A DNA stretch of 64,000 nucleotides from Henckelia pumila (taxonomy: Eukaryota; Streptophyta; Magnoliopsida; Lamiales; Gesneriaceae): positions 163,695,753-163,759,752 of the forward strand of contig NC_133123.1 in NCBI RefSeq assembly GCF_033568475.1, read 5' to 3'. The notes below the pieces were generated by a model. The model made no database searches. It was not told the origin of the DNA and worked only from the letters and a program-made list of their open reading frames with translations. The translations under genes and the position numbers were made by a program. This document shows, in pieces, positions 48,001-60,071 of this stretch. Each line of letters starts with the position of its first letter. Positions within the stretch are counted from its first letter, which is position 1.

Positions 48001-50394
48001 CAATAGCAGGGATATAGGACAAGAGGCTCTGGGATTGGACTTAAACGACATAATGAATTTGTCATCAAAGAAGGAAAATGTTGTTGATGCCCTTCAAGGA
48101 GTGGTAAAATTTGCCAAGGAGTTTCTAGATCTCATTGATGCTGCTGATGCTACTGGACAAGCTGATATTGCACGGGAAGCTCTTAAGCGGGTAGCTGCTG
48201 CTGGTTCAGTGAAAGGAGCTCTGCAAGGTCATGAGCTGCGGGGGTTGGCTTTACGACTTGCAAATCATGGGGAGTTGACACGGCTCAGCGTATGTATTTT
48301 TATTCTAAGCACTATGGACCCCATTACTTGCTGCTAATTTTCTACGCAACTATGTTGAATTAACTATAGAAAAGGTATACTATCTCCTATTGTCATCAAC
48401 TCACCTGAAAGGAGTGCTCGAATTAGCTGAGTATCTGGTAGATATATAGTATCCAGTTCCAACATTCAGCAGCTGCATCTTTGTTTTTCCTGTCAAATTC
48501 CAAGCGTCCTTCACTCATTTGCCATAAACATAAAATTAGTAGATCTACTCTGTCTCTGTAAAATATTTGTGTACTCTAAGCATTCTCGTCAATGTTTGTT
48601 GGAAAGTATTCACTGTATTATTTATGTATTTGTGTATCAGTGTACCCTCATTAGGTTTAGCCATAGTTCAATGGAGACTTGTTTAAAAGAAGATGGCAGG
48701 TGTTCTCTTTCACTGCCACCAGTTATTGAAAAAAGAGCTATTCGAAAGGCTTTGTTAACATTTTATTTCATTATTTGGAGTTTACTTTATTTTCAATTAG
48801 ACGATAATCTGTTTACTGTTTATGGTTCTCTGTACCTTTAATTGCTGAAACTTTCCTTTCATATTGACTTGCCTTGGGCTTTGAAGTAGGATGAGCGAGC
48901 GACCAACTTGTCTATACATATTTTTTTACCCTTTTGGTTTAATTCTTCTTGCTTGATGCAGTCCTGAATAAATCCAGATGAAAATTTGACTATAGTGGGT
49001 TTGAACGAAGTTCCTAATGTTTGAGCTAAAAGGAGTGAAATGCCGTTGCAACTTAGGATTTGTAGGAGTCGTACTCAGTAATCACCTTTACCTGTCTGTC
49101 AGCACTAATCCTGATGTACAATCAAACCTGTATTGTCTAAATGCAGCATTATTTACCTCTATAGTAGGCTGAGAACATGAGCTCACATGTGACATTGTTA
49201 GAGGAAACAATGGGAAATTTTGTAAAATTAAGTGAGATGGGCTTTATTACGGAACAAAGCCTCAAGTGCAGCAACGCCAATTAATAATGAGAAGGTTCCA
49301 TCGGTATGGCTTTTCTATATTTTACTCATTAGATGTTAAAAGATTGCAAACCTTCTTTGGGTTAAAACTATTTCTACATGTTTGTTTGATAACCATGTAT
49401 ATATTCATGTTTTGCAGAATTTGGTGAACAATTTAGTATCAGTTGGTTCAGGACGTGAAGCAGCGTTTGCTGCTGCTCTTTTGGGAGACAATGTACTCAT
49501 GGAAAAAGCATGGCAGGATACAGGGATGCTTGCTGAGGCGGTGCTCCACGCACATGTATGTTTTGATTGCCTTAATTTTTTATGTTGATTTTTTTTTTTA
49601 AATCTGGATTTTGTCGTTTCTTTCAGGCTCATGGTCGACCTACGTTGAGGAGCTTGGTTCAGGCATGGAACAAGACATTGCAAAAAGAGATGGAGCACGC
49701 CCCATCCACTAAAATGGATGCTGCCGCAGCATTTTTAGCATCCCTGGAGGAAACCAAGCTCACGAGTCTGCAAGATGCAGCAAAAAAGCCTCCAATTGAA
49801 ATCCTGCCTCCGGGGATGGCATCTTTATACGGCCCTAATCCAGGTCAGTCTGTTCTAAAGAACCCAAACCCTGCCATGAAGAGCACACAGCAGCAACCAG
49901 GCAAACAATTGCTACTGGAAGGAGCAACTGCTGCGCCCCAGAATACATCTGCTTCCACAGAGACGCCTGTTCCTCCCTCAACTGAATCAGGTACTTCTCA
50001 GAACTCTGTTCCGGAGGTTCACGGTACGACTGAAGCAGCTTCTGGTGCAACATCAGGGGCTACTGCTACAACAGAGGCAGGGGTTCCAGACACCACAGCC
50101 ATGACAAAACCTACTGCTACGGATCTAGAATCGAGTCCTCCAGCACAATCGGAGCCAAATGCTTCTGCTACCCCGTTGACCGATCCCACTGTTTCTACAG
50201 AATTGAATGGCAAAACAGTACAAAGTCAAGAACAGACATCATCACCACCGCCTGTTTCAGAGGATAAAGTAATGGATGGAAGTTTCCCACCAGCTTCCAA
50301 GACTCCTCCACCAGCAGCAGAGTCTATACCCCAACAATCAAACAACCAAGGGGCCAGTGTCCGTCCTGAACTCCCAATGATAGACTTCACTTGA
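42047..50394 (+). CDS. TWD40-2: TWD40-2-like WD40 subunit of the TPLATE/TSET endocytic adaptor complex, 14 exons
   Basis: Predicted exons: 42047-42178, 42332-42416, 42812-42851, 42929-43177, 43669-43768, 43880-43954, 44993-45091, 45275-45391, 45481-45596, 45789-45888, 46005-46363, 46534-48289, 49418-49555, 49627-50394. All introns are GT-AG, phases agree, and together they give 1377 codons plus a stop with no internal stop. The N-terminus (about 1-480) is a WD40 propeller (HPTHPWLVTADASDHVSVW, LLVSGGSDGLLVLW, ITIGVDKTLAIWDT). A charged and alanine-rich linker lies at about 553-576, then an alpha-solenoid-like part (AKFAKEFLDLIDAADATGQ type) and a Ser/Thr/Pro-rich tail after about residue 1190. 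It closely resembles Arabidopsis At5g24710 (from memory). That protein belongs to the plasma-membrane TPLATE complex, which works with clathrin and AP-2 in endocytosis. Introns 6 and 12 exceed 1 kb. No damage is visible. Confidence 0.93.
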
Positions 50395-51830
50395 GAAACA
50401 TGCTGGTTAACACTTGCGTATTTTTGTTTCAAGCCTCGAGGCTGCTTGCCATGTCTGCCCCTTGGACTTGGAAAGGAAGCGTAGCAAGTATGCGTTGGGA
50501 ATAATTGGTGCAGAAACTGTTGGCATCCGCATCTGTCTTCTCATTCTGCCATTTTCGAGGGCCCTATACATGTAGTTAATTGATGCATGTTTTTGTATTG
50601 TTTGTGTGCTTGTATTTTTTTTAAAAATTATTTTTGAAAGAACTTTGTACTCATTTCCCGGCTAATTTTATTTTATTTTATTTATTATTTTTACCGGAGA
50701 TAGACCTTGAAACAGAGTTCATATTACGAGTTTCCCACTATAAACTGTGCTCCTTGTTAAAAATATTTAGTGAATGAAAAAGATTTTTGCGTGTAGGCAT
50801 TATGTTAGGATCGAAAATGTGTGTAGAGAGGGTGAATATATACTTTAAAATATTAAGAAACAACACGTGCAACAAACGTTTCTGTGAAATTTTATTTGAG
50901 TACATATTTGTAATTTATAATAGAATATAAATTAAATGTGAAAAAAGAGCAAAAATTAAACTTATTCGAAATGTACAGTTATATAAAATTCAAAATGTAA
51001 CCACCATTTCTCTTCTTGAAAAGAGAGATAAGCAATAATTTGTACCATGTCTGTTACTATTTTAATCCAGTTTTTCACTTTTTTACATTTAAATACGACA
51101 AATTTATACTCAAGAAGAAAAAGAATACAAAAAGTATCTCTATTGGTCAATTTTTTGAGATTGATCTCTTATTCAATCCGATCCATGGAATAGTATTATT
51201 TTTTATGTAAGAAGTATTAATTTTCATTGTAGATATGAATTTGAGTCGGCTCTCTCACAGAAGACCTACTAAAAAAACATTATTATTTTTAATTACCTAA
51301 GTCCAATAGTAATATACTGTAATATGATATGCAGAAAAAGTTCAAAATCGATACTGAGTTCATAGTTTACTTTAAAATATAAACTCCAAATACTAATTGG
51401 ACAAAGTACATTGACTTGTATATTACACAATCAATTTATAAAATGAAATTGTCGGACAAAAAAGTAAAAAATTAAAAAAATTGATAAAAAATCTCATTGT
51501 ATACAATATTTTTTTGTTCTTGTTTCATCGATTTCTTTTATTATATCTTGTTTGATCAATACCTTCGTAATAGTAATTTAAGTATTGCCTCTTGAAAATA
51601 CAATGTACTACTGATTAATATATGAAAGTATAGATTGGGGTAATTACTACACTATAACGTAAAAATATGTATGAACATGTTCGAGCTATTTATTTTGAAT
51701 TCTTGTTTCAAAATATTTGACCTGTGAGCTTGAGTCAACTCTCTCTTTGAAATTCAACTACATACACCTAAGTCACAACATCTCCAAATATCGATTTATG
51801 AATTATTTGTTTTTCAGATCTTGCAATTTC
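50395..51830 (+). other. 3' UTR of TWD40-2 and AT-rich spacer
   Basis: The first 200-300 bp after the stop are probably 3' UTR, with T-rich and TGTA-type elements (50575-50640) of the sort found near plant poly(A) sites. The rest to 51830 is AT-rich, with only short frames and no recognised motif. Confidence 0.5.
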
Positions 51831-52637
51831 GCTCGGCAAAACTCTAGAAAGGGTTGATCCCGAAGGACACCCCATTCCACATGAGTCAGAGGCTCAGGGG
51901 CATACGTATAGCATTAAGCCCAGCAAGCCCTCCACCTTAAAATTTTAGTAGAGGTATAATTAGGTCCAATTAATAACGAGCCCAGCAAAATTTTTTAGTT
52001 GAAAAAATTAGATTGGGCTTGAAGAGAACAAAAGAATATGAGATTGCTGAAAGAAAACAAAATTTTATTCATAAAAAATGTTATTCATTAAAAAACCTAA
52101 ACGCCCAGTGCTCCCAGCCTCTCACGAATCAATTTTTAATTCTCTTATTTTCACCAAATCTCCATAGCCTCAGGTACAAATTTAATTTTCTGCATATTTA
52201 ATTTCTTGCAATCTTTCTACTAATTTCTCTTTCTTGCTCGTATAATAAACTCAAAAACTTGTTTTCCCCATAGTTTCTTCATCCGTGAGTTTGGGTCTTT
52301 GGGACTTTGGGTATTCAAAAATTTTGGATACTAAATGTGTTTCATAATCAAGGATGCTGGATTAATTCTTTCTTGTTTTCATTAATTTTTTGTTAACTTT
52401 GAAAATTTACTTAAAAGATACAGATTTTTTTAGGCTAAGAATAATCACGAAGATTCTGAAATTTAATGTAGAAGTTTGGATAATTATTTACAATTGAATA
52501 TGTTATTCAATTTTAGGTCTTCGAATTTTTGAAACATCTCAATTGTGATAGTCAAAATGTTTGAAGTCTGGAAATTTGAGTTTTGCTTGGGTATTCGAAA
52601 AACTTGCTGGAATATTCATTAGGAGTTTTAGACTTAG

Positions 52638-55229
52638 TGTAAGGCCCGAAAATATTAAATTATTAGTTATGAAATTTGAGAATTAAATTCCATATTAAGG
52701 GCTAATATTGATTTGAGAAGTTATGGAAATGATAGATTTAATTTCCGAGCCGAAAATATTTAATTTGAGAATTTACGAATTTTGAGAATTAAATTCCGAG
52801 AATTCTTAAATTAAAAGAATAAATATTCGATTTGAATATTTATGGGATTTAAGATTAAATTCCATGTTTCGGGAATTAACGAAGATTAATTTTGAAGATA
52901 CAACCCGATCAGGGACTGATTTGAAAATATCGAAGTTTCAAGGGCTAAAGTGCAAACGGTTTGGATTATTTAATTAATCCGAATTTAATTTATTTTAATC
53001 CGAGTATATTTAATTTGGGAATATTTAGAGTTTCGATTTTAATTTTAATATTCTTAAATTATTTTGGATTGAAATTGAATTAAAAAGAAGGCCGATGACT
53101 GAATTGCAATTACTGAAGACTTGAGGGACTAAATTGCAATTTATGCAATACATATCTGATTTTAATCAGATTATCAACATGTCAACGTGTATGCTTCAGA
53201 TTTTATTCAGAATTTAGAGTGCAGAAGCCGAAGCCTTTTTCTTTCCTTTGTTTTTCGATTTTCAAACGTCGATAACTTTTGTTTCGCTCGTCCGATTTCA
53301 ATTCCGAAAGATGTTCTGGAATCATTGCGACGAGGGCTTCGATTTGATGTAAGTATTTTGTTATCTCGGCATGTTTTGAAGAACGAAATATGGCAGAGAT
53401 CAGATTATGAAACTATGTTGTGTTTTTGAGTTCGTATGCCGTTCGATATCGCAGTCGGATTGGAAATGAATTAAGAAACGCACTTGTCATGGTTTCAGCA
53501 TGTTTTTGACTTGTTAACATGTGATTATAGCTGCTGATATGTGAAGTATGAATGATATGAAGTGATTAGAAGTTGATAAGAAGTTTATAATGAATTCGAT
53601 ACCGAGTCGGTTCTCGATTTTCTATCGCTACGCCGCCGGTTGATGTTTTGACTTCGTTTTGATAGCCTATAACTGAGTTGAGATAGTTGTTTAGATGTTA
53701 TGAATGTTATGACATTTGTATTTCTCGATTTTAGTTGAGTTTCGAAGGCTAATGATTCACGACTCCGAGTTGTATCAAATAAGGAGTTGAAGTTTGAAAT
53801 GATGTTGATTGAATCTATATTGATGATTTTGATTCAATTCTGAAATGATTGAATAGAATGAGGTTTGATATACATGTTTTGATGATATGTTTCAGAGTTT
53901 AATAGGAGACTATTGACTCAAGAACCTCAACTTGAAATCGAAGAAGAAGTGATCAAGATGGAAGCGAATGTGAGTGAAGATGATTGATGTTTGAATGATC
54001 AGATTCTTTTAGGCGTTGTTGTTGTATTTCCTATTCAGATGTGGAACATCGTCAACTCGAGAATGAAAGGTATAATGACGACATCGCGAGTCAGGGACTT
54101 TGAAACTCAAGAACGACTATTCTTGAGTTATCCCGAACAAATCACATACTTGTTTAAGTATTTGTTCTTAAGGTAGAACTTATGTATTGTCGATCCATCA
54201 CAGGTAGTGGATCTTTATTGCTTTTGATATGATTGTATATTGAATTGATTCTATGCCAAGGTTGCGGTTAACCTTATTTTCTAGCCTGAAATGGCTACGA
54301 TAGATGGATATCCATGTCAAGATCGGTTACGAATCTTGATGGCAATGAAGTGATAAGAATCAATTCTTGAGATAAGCGCGCTATATAAATTGAAGTCTTG
54401 ATTTGAAATTTGAGTCGATATATGCGTTATTTTTACTCTATTCTTGAGTTGATATGTTTAGAGTTGATATGACTTCATTTAACGCGTTTATATATCGATT
54501 ATACTGAGAATGATTTCTCACCGGAGTTTATCCGGCCGTTGCTTTGTTTTGTATGTGTGCATTGCAATAGATGGGACAGGAGCTGGTCTGAGATGACATT
54601 GACAGATTGGGAGCGAGACTTAGCAAGTGTGGACTCGGGTTTTAAGCAGAAGAATGGTAGTTAGATAGCATCAAACTTGATATGAACTTATAGACTTGAA
54701 GCTCACATTTGAGTCTTTGTGTAGCTTGCTCAAATAATGTCTATTATGTTATTCGAATTGATGTATTCAACGCATGTTTTGATGCCAAAGACTTCATATA
54801 TGAATATATGCATGTTCTCAGATGTTATATCATGTATAAACTTGAATTTATTTGAAGGATCTTGCCAATGTTCCAAGGTTTGACAGCAAACAGATTCTGC
54901 AGAAATTTTGAAACAAGAGGCACGCTCGATCCTGGGAATTTGTAGGATCGAGCGCGGCCATCAATTTGTAAAAACAGAGACTTGAAACCTTGAGCTCGCT
55001 TGATCGCAGGTAATTGTAGGATCGAGCGCAGCCTGTGATATTGCAAACCCGAGAGCTTAATGTTTTGAGCTCGCTCGATCGGGCGAGTTCACCCGATCGA
55101 GCGAGGTGATGTTTTTGTTAAAAAAAAAAAAAATTAGCTCTTGGTTTATTTATACTTTAATTATTTGGTTAATTGTTTCATTAATCATTAGTTGCCCTAA
55201 GACGAGATTAGAAACCCGAGGTCCCCACA
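52638..55229 (+). mobile_element. Solo LTR G, 2592 bp
   Basis: TGTAAGGCCCG to GGTCCCCACA, flanked by CTTAG (52633-52637) and CTCAG (55230-55234), a 5-bp duplication with one mismatch. There is no PBS or PPT. It lies in the 5' part of the hAT element. Its 3' part holds three GATCGAGCG palindromes (54922-55105). Confidence 0.8.
54922..55105. repeat. Three GATCGAGC-type inverted repeats in LTR G
   Basis: Imperfect hairpins at 54922-54954, 54993-55028 and 55069-55105, each with a CTCGATC arm and a GATCGAGC arm; the third has the longest arms (CTCGCTCGATCGGG / CCCGATCGAGCGAG). Spacing is about 75 bp. They may be protein-binding sites or RNA stem-loops. Confidence 0.75.
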
Positions 55230-55609
55230 CTCAGTATTCTAAAATTTGTCAATTAATTTATATAATTAATTTTATGTTTGTATAATTCATTCTGTGCTTT
55301 AACTTTTGGATAGTTTTTTTTAAAATTTTCTTTTTTGCTTTAGCCTTTGTCAATGTTGTAGTTTAGTGGGTTTCGTGAGTTTGGATATTTTAAATCTAAA
55401 ATATTTAATGTAATAAGATTTTTAATGTTAGTTATTCTAATTTAGACAATAAGTAATTTTTATTTAGCATTCTTTAGTTTGATTCCAATTTATTTGAACA
55501 GAGAAAGATAAAAAATGTGATATGCAACCGTAGCTATTTTCAATTATTTTCTTTTCTTTTGTTGATTGTTATTTTTTATGTTTATAATGATAGGAAAAGT
55601 GAAAGAGAT

Positions 55610-58042
55610 ATGTCGAAAAGGAAGATCAACAATTATTTTTCTCGAAAAGACAATGATCAATCAACAAATAATCAAAGTGTTTCAAACGATCCTTCTCCTT
55701 CAAGTCCAAATGTACCACTGGAAACAAAAAGAATGAATCTTGTTCATGAAGTGGTAGATACAATAGAAAGCAACTATCCGTATTACGAGCGAGATCCTGG
55801 AAAACGACCCGTGATTTGGCAATATCCATGTGACAAACAAGATGAGATTCGGAGAGAATATGTTGGTATTGGACCATATCAACCTATTTATAATTATCCT
55901 CTTGTTGATTTTAAGCAACAAAGACGCAGTTTCCAGTTTTCTTGGTTTATAAAATTTCCGTGGCTTGAGTTTTCTGAAGCAAAGGAAAGTGCATTTTGTT
56001 TTCCATGCTATTTATTTGATACCCCTTCTTTACAACAAAAGAAATTTACAGTTGAAGGATTCAAGAATTGGAAAAGAGTGAATTGCAAAAATTGTCCATT
56101 GAAAAGGCATGAAGGAGAAATTAATTCACATCATAGTGATTCTATGCAAAAATGGGAGAGTTTGAAAAATGTTTCTCAGCATATTGACAGGAAAATAGTT
56201 AAAGAGTCAGAAAAAGTGGTTAAGCAAAATCGATTGCTTTTAAAGACTTCCATAAGAGCTGTGTGGTGGCTAGCATTGCAAGGTTGTGCATTTAGAGGAC
56301 ACGATGAGTCATCCAGTTCTCACAATCGAGGTAATTTTCTAGAACTAGTCAATTTTCAAGCTGAGTTATGTAAAGAAATTGGTGATATTGTTTTGTCTAA
56401 AGCGGCTAAAAATGCCAAGTATATAGCACCGTCAATTCAACAAGAGATACTAAAAATTAATGCGAATCTTGTACGAAGTAAAATTCGTGATGAAATTGAG
56501 GATGCTAAGTTTTGTATTCTTGTTGATGAGGCAACTGATGAATCCCATAAAACACAAATGACTCTTGTTTTAAGATATGTAGATGTTGATGGGGTTGTTA
56601 GAGAGCGCTTTATGGAAGTTGTTGCTGTTGATGACACAAATTCTATAACTTTGAAAACACAAATTTGCAACATACTATCACACCATAAGCTTTTGGTGGA
56701 AAACATGTGAGGTCAAGGGTATGATGGTGCTAGTAACATGAGGGAAGAATGGAATGGGCTACAAGCTTTGTTTCTCAGAGATTGTCCATATGCCTATTAT
56801 GTTCATTGTTTTGCTCATCGACTCCAACTTGCCTTAGTTGCAGCAGCTAAAGAGGTATCAGATGTATGCCTATTTTTTTCTAAGTTAACTTCCATTGTCA
56901 ATTTTGTTACTGTTTCTTCGAAGAGGCACTGTCAGTTACAATCAATTAGAGAAGATGAAATTGTTGATTTGATATTATTAGGAGAACTTGGGACTGTTAG
57001 TGGGTTTAATCAAGTTTGTGCTTTACAACGTCCTGGATCTACTCGTTGGAGTTCACATTACACCTCTGTTGGCAGAGTTATTGAATTGTTTCATTCAATT
57101 TGTACACTTCTTAAAGATCTTATGGAAAATGGATCAAACTCTAGTATACGTGCAGAGTCTAAAGGTTTATTTATTGGAATGATGACATTTGAATTTGTTT
57201 TCATGTTACTGTTGATGCATAGAATCTTGAAAGTATCAGATATGTTGTGTCAAGCATTGCAACGAAAAGATCAAGATATTTTGAACGCAATGAAGCTAGT
57301 CACAACTACAAAATTACTCTTTCAAAAGATGCGAAATGATGAATGGTTGGATTTTATATGGAGTGTAAATGATTTTTGTGGTGTTCATGATATTGAAGTA
57401 CCTGATTTCTCTGATCCATACCTCCAAGGTACTAAACGTTCTTGTCAGCAGAAAAATCATTTCACATTGGAGGAGTATTATCATTTTCATGTATTCAATG
57501 TTGTGGTTGACAAACAATTGATGGAGTTGAACAACAGATTTACTGAGAAATCAATGGAGCTACTCACTTTGTGTGATGCCTTGAATCCTAGTGATGGATT
57601 CAAATCATTTTCTGATAGTGCTATTTGTTCTTTGGCTAAGAAGTTTTATCCGTGTGATTTTTCTGGAGATGACATGGAACATCTGAGAAGTCAGTTAAAT
57701 CATTACAAGCTTGATGTTTTTGAAGATCTGCGATTTAAAAATATTGATTCTCTTCCTAAATTATGTCGATTGCTAACCGAAACAAAGAAGTCAAAGATTT
57801 ATTTCATGATTGATAGGTTGATCCATTTAGTCCTAACTCTTCCGGTTTCTACTGCAACCACAGAGAGAGCATTTTCAGGGATGAAACTTCTCAAGACCCA
57901 ACTTCGCAACAAAATGGAGCAAGAATATCTTAACAATGCTATGATTTTGTATATTGAGAGAGAGATTGCTCGTAATATTGATTTGGAATATATAATTGAT
58001 AGGTTTGATCTTTTGAAAAATCGCAGACTGCGATTGAAGTAG
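55610..58042 (+). pseudogene. hAT-type transposase (TTF-type zinc finger, DUF4371, hAT dimerisation) with one nonsense codon
   Basis: The start MSKRKINNYFSRK is typical of these plant proteins; the frame is also open upstream to 55517, beyond a possible splice acceptor. Features in order: a TTF/CxxC-type zinc finger (FCFPCYLF and following residues, about 125-190), the DUF4371 region with a catalytic-type aspartate (CILVDEATDESHK, about 302), a CH..H motif (YVHCFAHRLQLAL), and the C-terminal hAT dimerisation block (LPVSTATTERAFSGMK). A TGA at 56708-56710 (codon 367) interrupts it in a GQGYDGASNM context where relatives usually have arginine, so a single CGA-to-TGA change explains it. Otherwise 810 codons are open, pointing to recent activity. 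Related proteins are widespread in animals and plants (ZMYM/ZNF862-like). Confidence 0.88.
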
Positions 58043-58507
58043 TATGTATAATTTGGTTGATGTAACTTGCGAATATTATTTTTTTATGATTGTTTTGCTT
58101 ATGTTATTTTAAAATGAAAGTTTCGGATTTTTCAATTTTTTGGTTTTTTTATAACTTATACGTTAAGCCCCCCCAGAAAAAAAATCCTGGATACGCCCCT
58201 GCAGAGACTCATTGGCTCATGCGGAGGTTAAATCGAGGGATGTGCACGAGCGGCAGAGACCTGAATGAGTGAGCAATATGGTCAACCCCCAGAGCATACC
58301 CCACAATATTTAAGCAGAGAATATGCTCCACACGAGGATCGAACCCGCAACGCTAAGGAATCTCTTTCCACGTCACCTCAGGCCTTACCAACTCGCCTAT
58401 GTCCTGTGGGCCGCTTGGCAAAACTCTAGCTGTTAAATTAGGTCGATCTTGAGGCAATTCTCCATCTTTCAAATTGTCCTTTATATCTTTTTATACCAGA
58501 TTACAAA

Positions 58508-58806
58508 TGTAGTGACCCTACCCAGATCACCTATTGCTTAAGCATGCAAACAAGATAACTTAATCAAATGAAATATAACGATTAACAGCGGAACTAAAAA
58601 CCATGTTTAAAAACCAAATCGGTGGAATACAACCGGTGACTAAAAACCGAAGGTAATAAAACTGTTATACAAACAAATCGAAGGTACTGAATCAAATCCC
58701 TAGAACTAATCTTTCAACCCTGCCTTGACCCACCGGTGTCTTCCAATCTGAGACCTGCTGTAGCGAACCATTTCTAAATCGCCTACTAAAAAATTTTTAC
58801 GCATGT
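58508..58806 (-). mobile_element. LTR remnant related to element E
   Basis: Starts TGTAGTGACCCTACCC, resembling the reverse complement of the end of the E LTR (TGTAGCGACCCTACCC), and shares a GGAATACAACCGGT-like stretch. It stops at the TRIM insertion and may continue a little beyond 59758. Low identity; clearly old. Confidence 0.55.
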
Positions 58807-59757
58807 TGTCACGCCCCGAGCCCAGGCTCGTGCCTGCGCGATTGCAAAATAAGCCCCTATACAACTACTTCGTATTCTTTATCGCTTTATGAAATGATTA
58901 ACCCAAGTTGCTATAGAAGCCCATTGTAAACCATTATAAAATCATTTTAAATCCTTGATTTTTCCCATGTTAGACAGGGGTATCACAATCACCCATATTT
59001 TAGAACGCGACGTCCTCATCGCGTCTTGACCTCTCGATCCACCAACACCGAGAATCTAGAGGAGGATCTTATAGGTTCAAGAGGTGGCTCCCGTCATGTA
59101 GCACTTTTCCCCGCAGGTCCAAGAGGAGGCTCCCACGCATGTAGGACTTTGTCCCGCATAGCACTTATTTCCCAGAATTCTTGATGGTGACCGTCTCTGA
59201 TACCATTTTGTCACGCCCCGAGCCCAGCCCCCCGCCTGCGCAACTACACAATAGGCCCCTATATCAACTACTTCGTATTCGTCCTCTCTTTACGAAAATA
59301 ATTAACCCAAGTTGCTATAGAAGTCCTTTGTAGCCCATTATAAACTCATGATTTTAAATCCTTGATTTTTCCCATGTTGGACAGGGGTATCACAATCACC
59401 CATCTTTCAGAACGTGATGTCCTCGTTGAGGCTTGACCTCTCGATCCACCAGCACCGAGAATCTAGAGGTGGCACTTAGAGGTTCAAGAGGTGGATCCCA
59501 TGCACGTAGCACTTTGTCCCGCATAGCACTTATTTCCCAGGATTCCTACTGGTGAACGTCTCTGATATCATTTTGTCATGCCCCGAGCCTAGGCCCCCTG
59601 CCTGCGCAACTGCACAATAGGCCCCTATAGCAACTAATTTATATCCGTCCTTGCTTTACGAAAATGATTAACCCAAATTGCTATAGAAGTCCATTGTAGC
59701 CCATGATAAACTCATTTTAAATCCTTGATTTTTTCCATGTTGGACAGGGGTATCACA
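58807..59757 (-). mobile_element. TRIM tandem array: LTR-internal-LTR-internal-LTR
   Basis: Three LTRs of 181-186 bp (58807-58987, 59209-59394, 59574-59757), each beginning TGTCACGCCCCGAG or a close variant and ending GGGGTATCACA, alternate with two internal segments of 221 and 179 bp. On the minus strand the first internal segment carries TGGTATCAGAGA next to the LTR at 59209, a tRNA-Met-type PBS; the second has one change. No coding capacity. The flanks CATGT and CATGC suggest a 5-bp duplication with one mismatch. This is the terminal-repeat retrotransposon in miniature structure, here amplified in tandem by LTR recombination. Confidence 0.85.
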
Positions 59758-60071
59758 CATGCAATTTAAATATATACGGAATATTAAAATCTAATATATT
59801 GTGATAATATGATAAATAAAAACTAATGCGTGTCAGGAGTTTTTGACTCCTTACTCTGCCATTGAAAAATGAAAAATAAATATTATTAAAGAAATATTTT
59901 TTTTTATTTTTAAAATTTTAATTTTTTTTAAAAGATAAACCCTCCCCTAAACCTGAATATGACATTGTTTTTATTTTTTTAAGAAAAATAAAGAGTACAT
60001 GATGAAAGAGATATCACCTGAAATTTATTGAAGATGAGAAACAAACACAAACCATTTCGTGACATGTTAAA
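59758..60071 (-). other. AT-rich spacer downstream of the LOG gene
   Basis: About 310 bp, very AT-rich, with no recognised feature. It presumably holds the 3' UTR and poly(A) signal of the LOG gene. Confidence 0.4.

Larger units (their letters stand above)
51895..58201 (+). mobile_element. hAT DNA transposon carrying a near-complete transposase, with nested solo LTR G
   Basis: The ends are CAGGGGCATACG on the left and the reverse complement of CAGGGGCGTATCC on the right. The flanking 8-mers are CAGAGGCT (51887-51894) and CAGAGACT (58202-58209), one mismatch, as expected for hAT. Without the 2592-bp solo LTR G the element is about 3.7 kb. The transposase gene occupies 55610-58042, with a TA-rich 5' region before it. 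Confidence 0.9.
51848..58412 (-). mobile_element. tRNA-derived SINE, split by the hAT element
   Basis: On the minus strand the element starts near 58412 with a polymerase III A-box-like TAGGCGAGTTGG (58388-58399) and a B box GGGTTCGATCC (58336-58346). It continues to 58202, then from 51894 to its end at 51848. It is flanked by a 17-bp duplication with one mismatch: GCTCGGCAAAACTCTAG (51831-51847) and GCTTGGCAAAACTCTAG (58413-58429). The restored length is about 250 bp with a short TTT-type 3' end. SINEs do not code for protein and are mobilised by LINE reverse transcriptase. Confidence 0.8.

Noticed and set aside
48569-48841. 90-codon ORF in the 1.1-kb intron 12 of TWD40-2
   Set aside because: The frame has no motif, and exons 12 and 13 join in phase 0 to give a continuous conserved sequence.
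51895-55500. Reading all 3.6 kb before the hAT transposase as hAT sequence
   Set aside because: Most of it is solo LTR G with its own TSD. Removing it gives a normal hAT length of about 3.7 kb.
58807-59757. Tandem 365-400 bp satellite
   Set aside because: TG...CA ends, a PBS next to the LTR and alternating segments identify LTRs and internals of a TRIM, not a satellite monomer.
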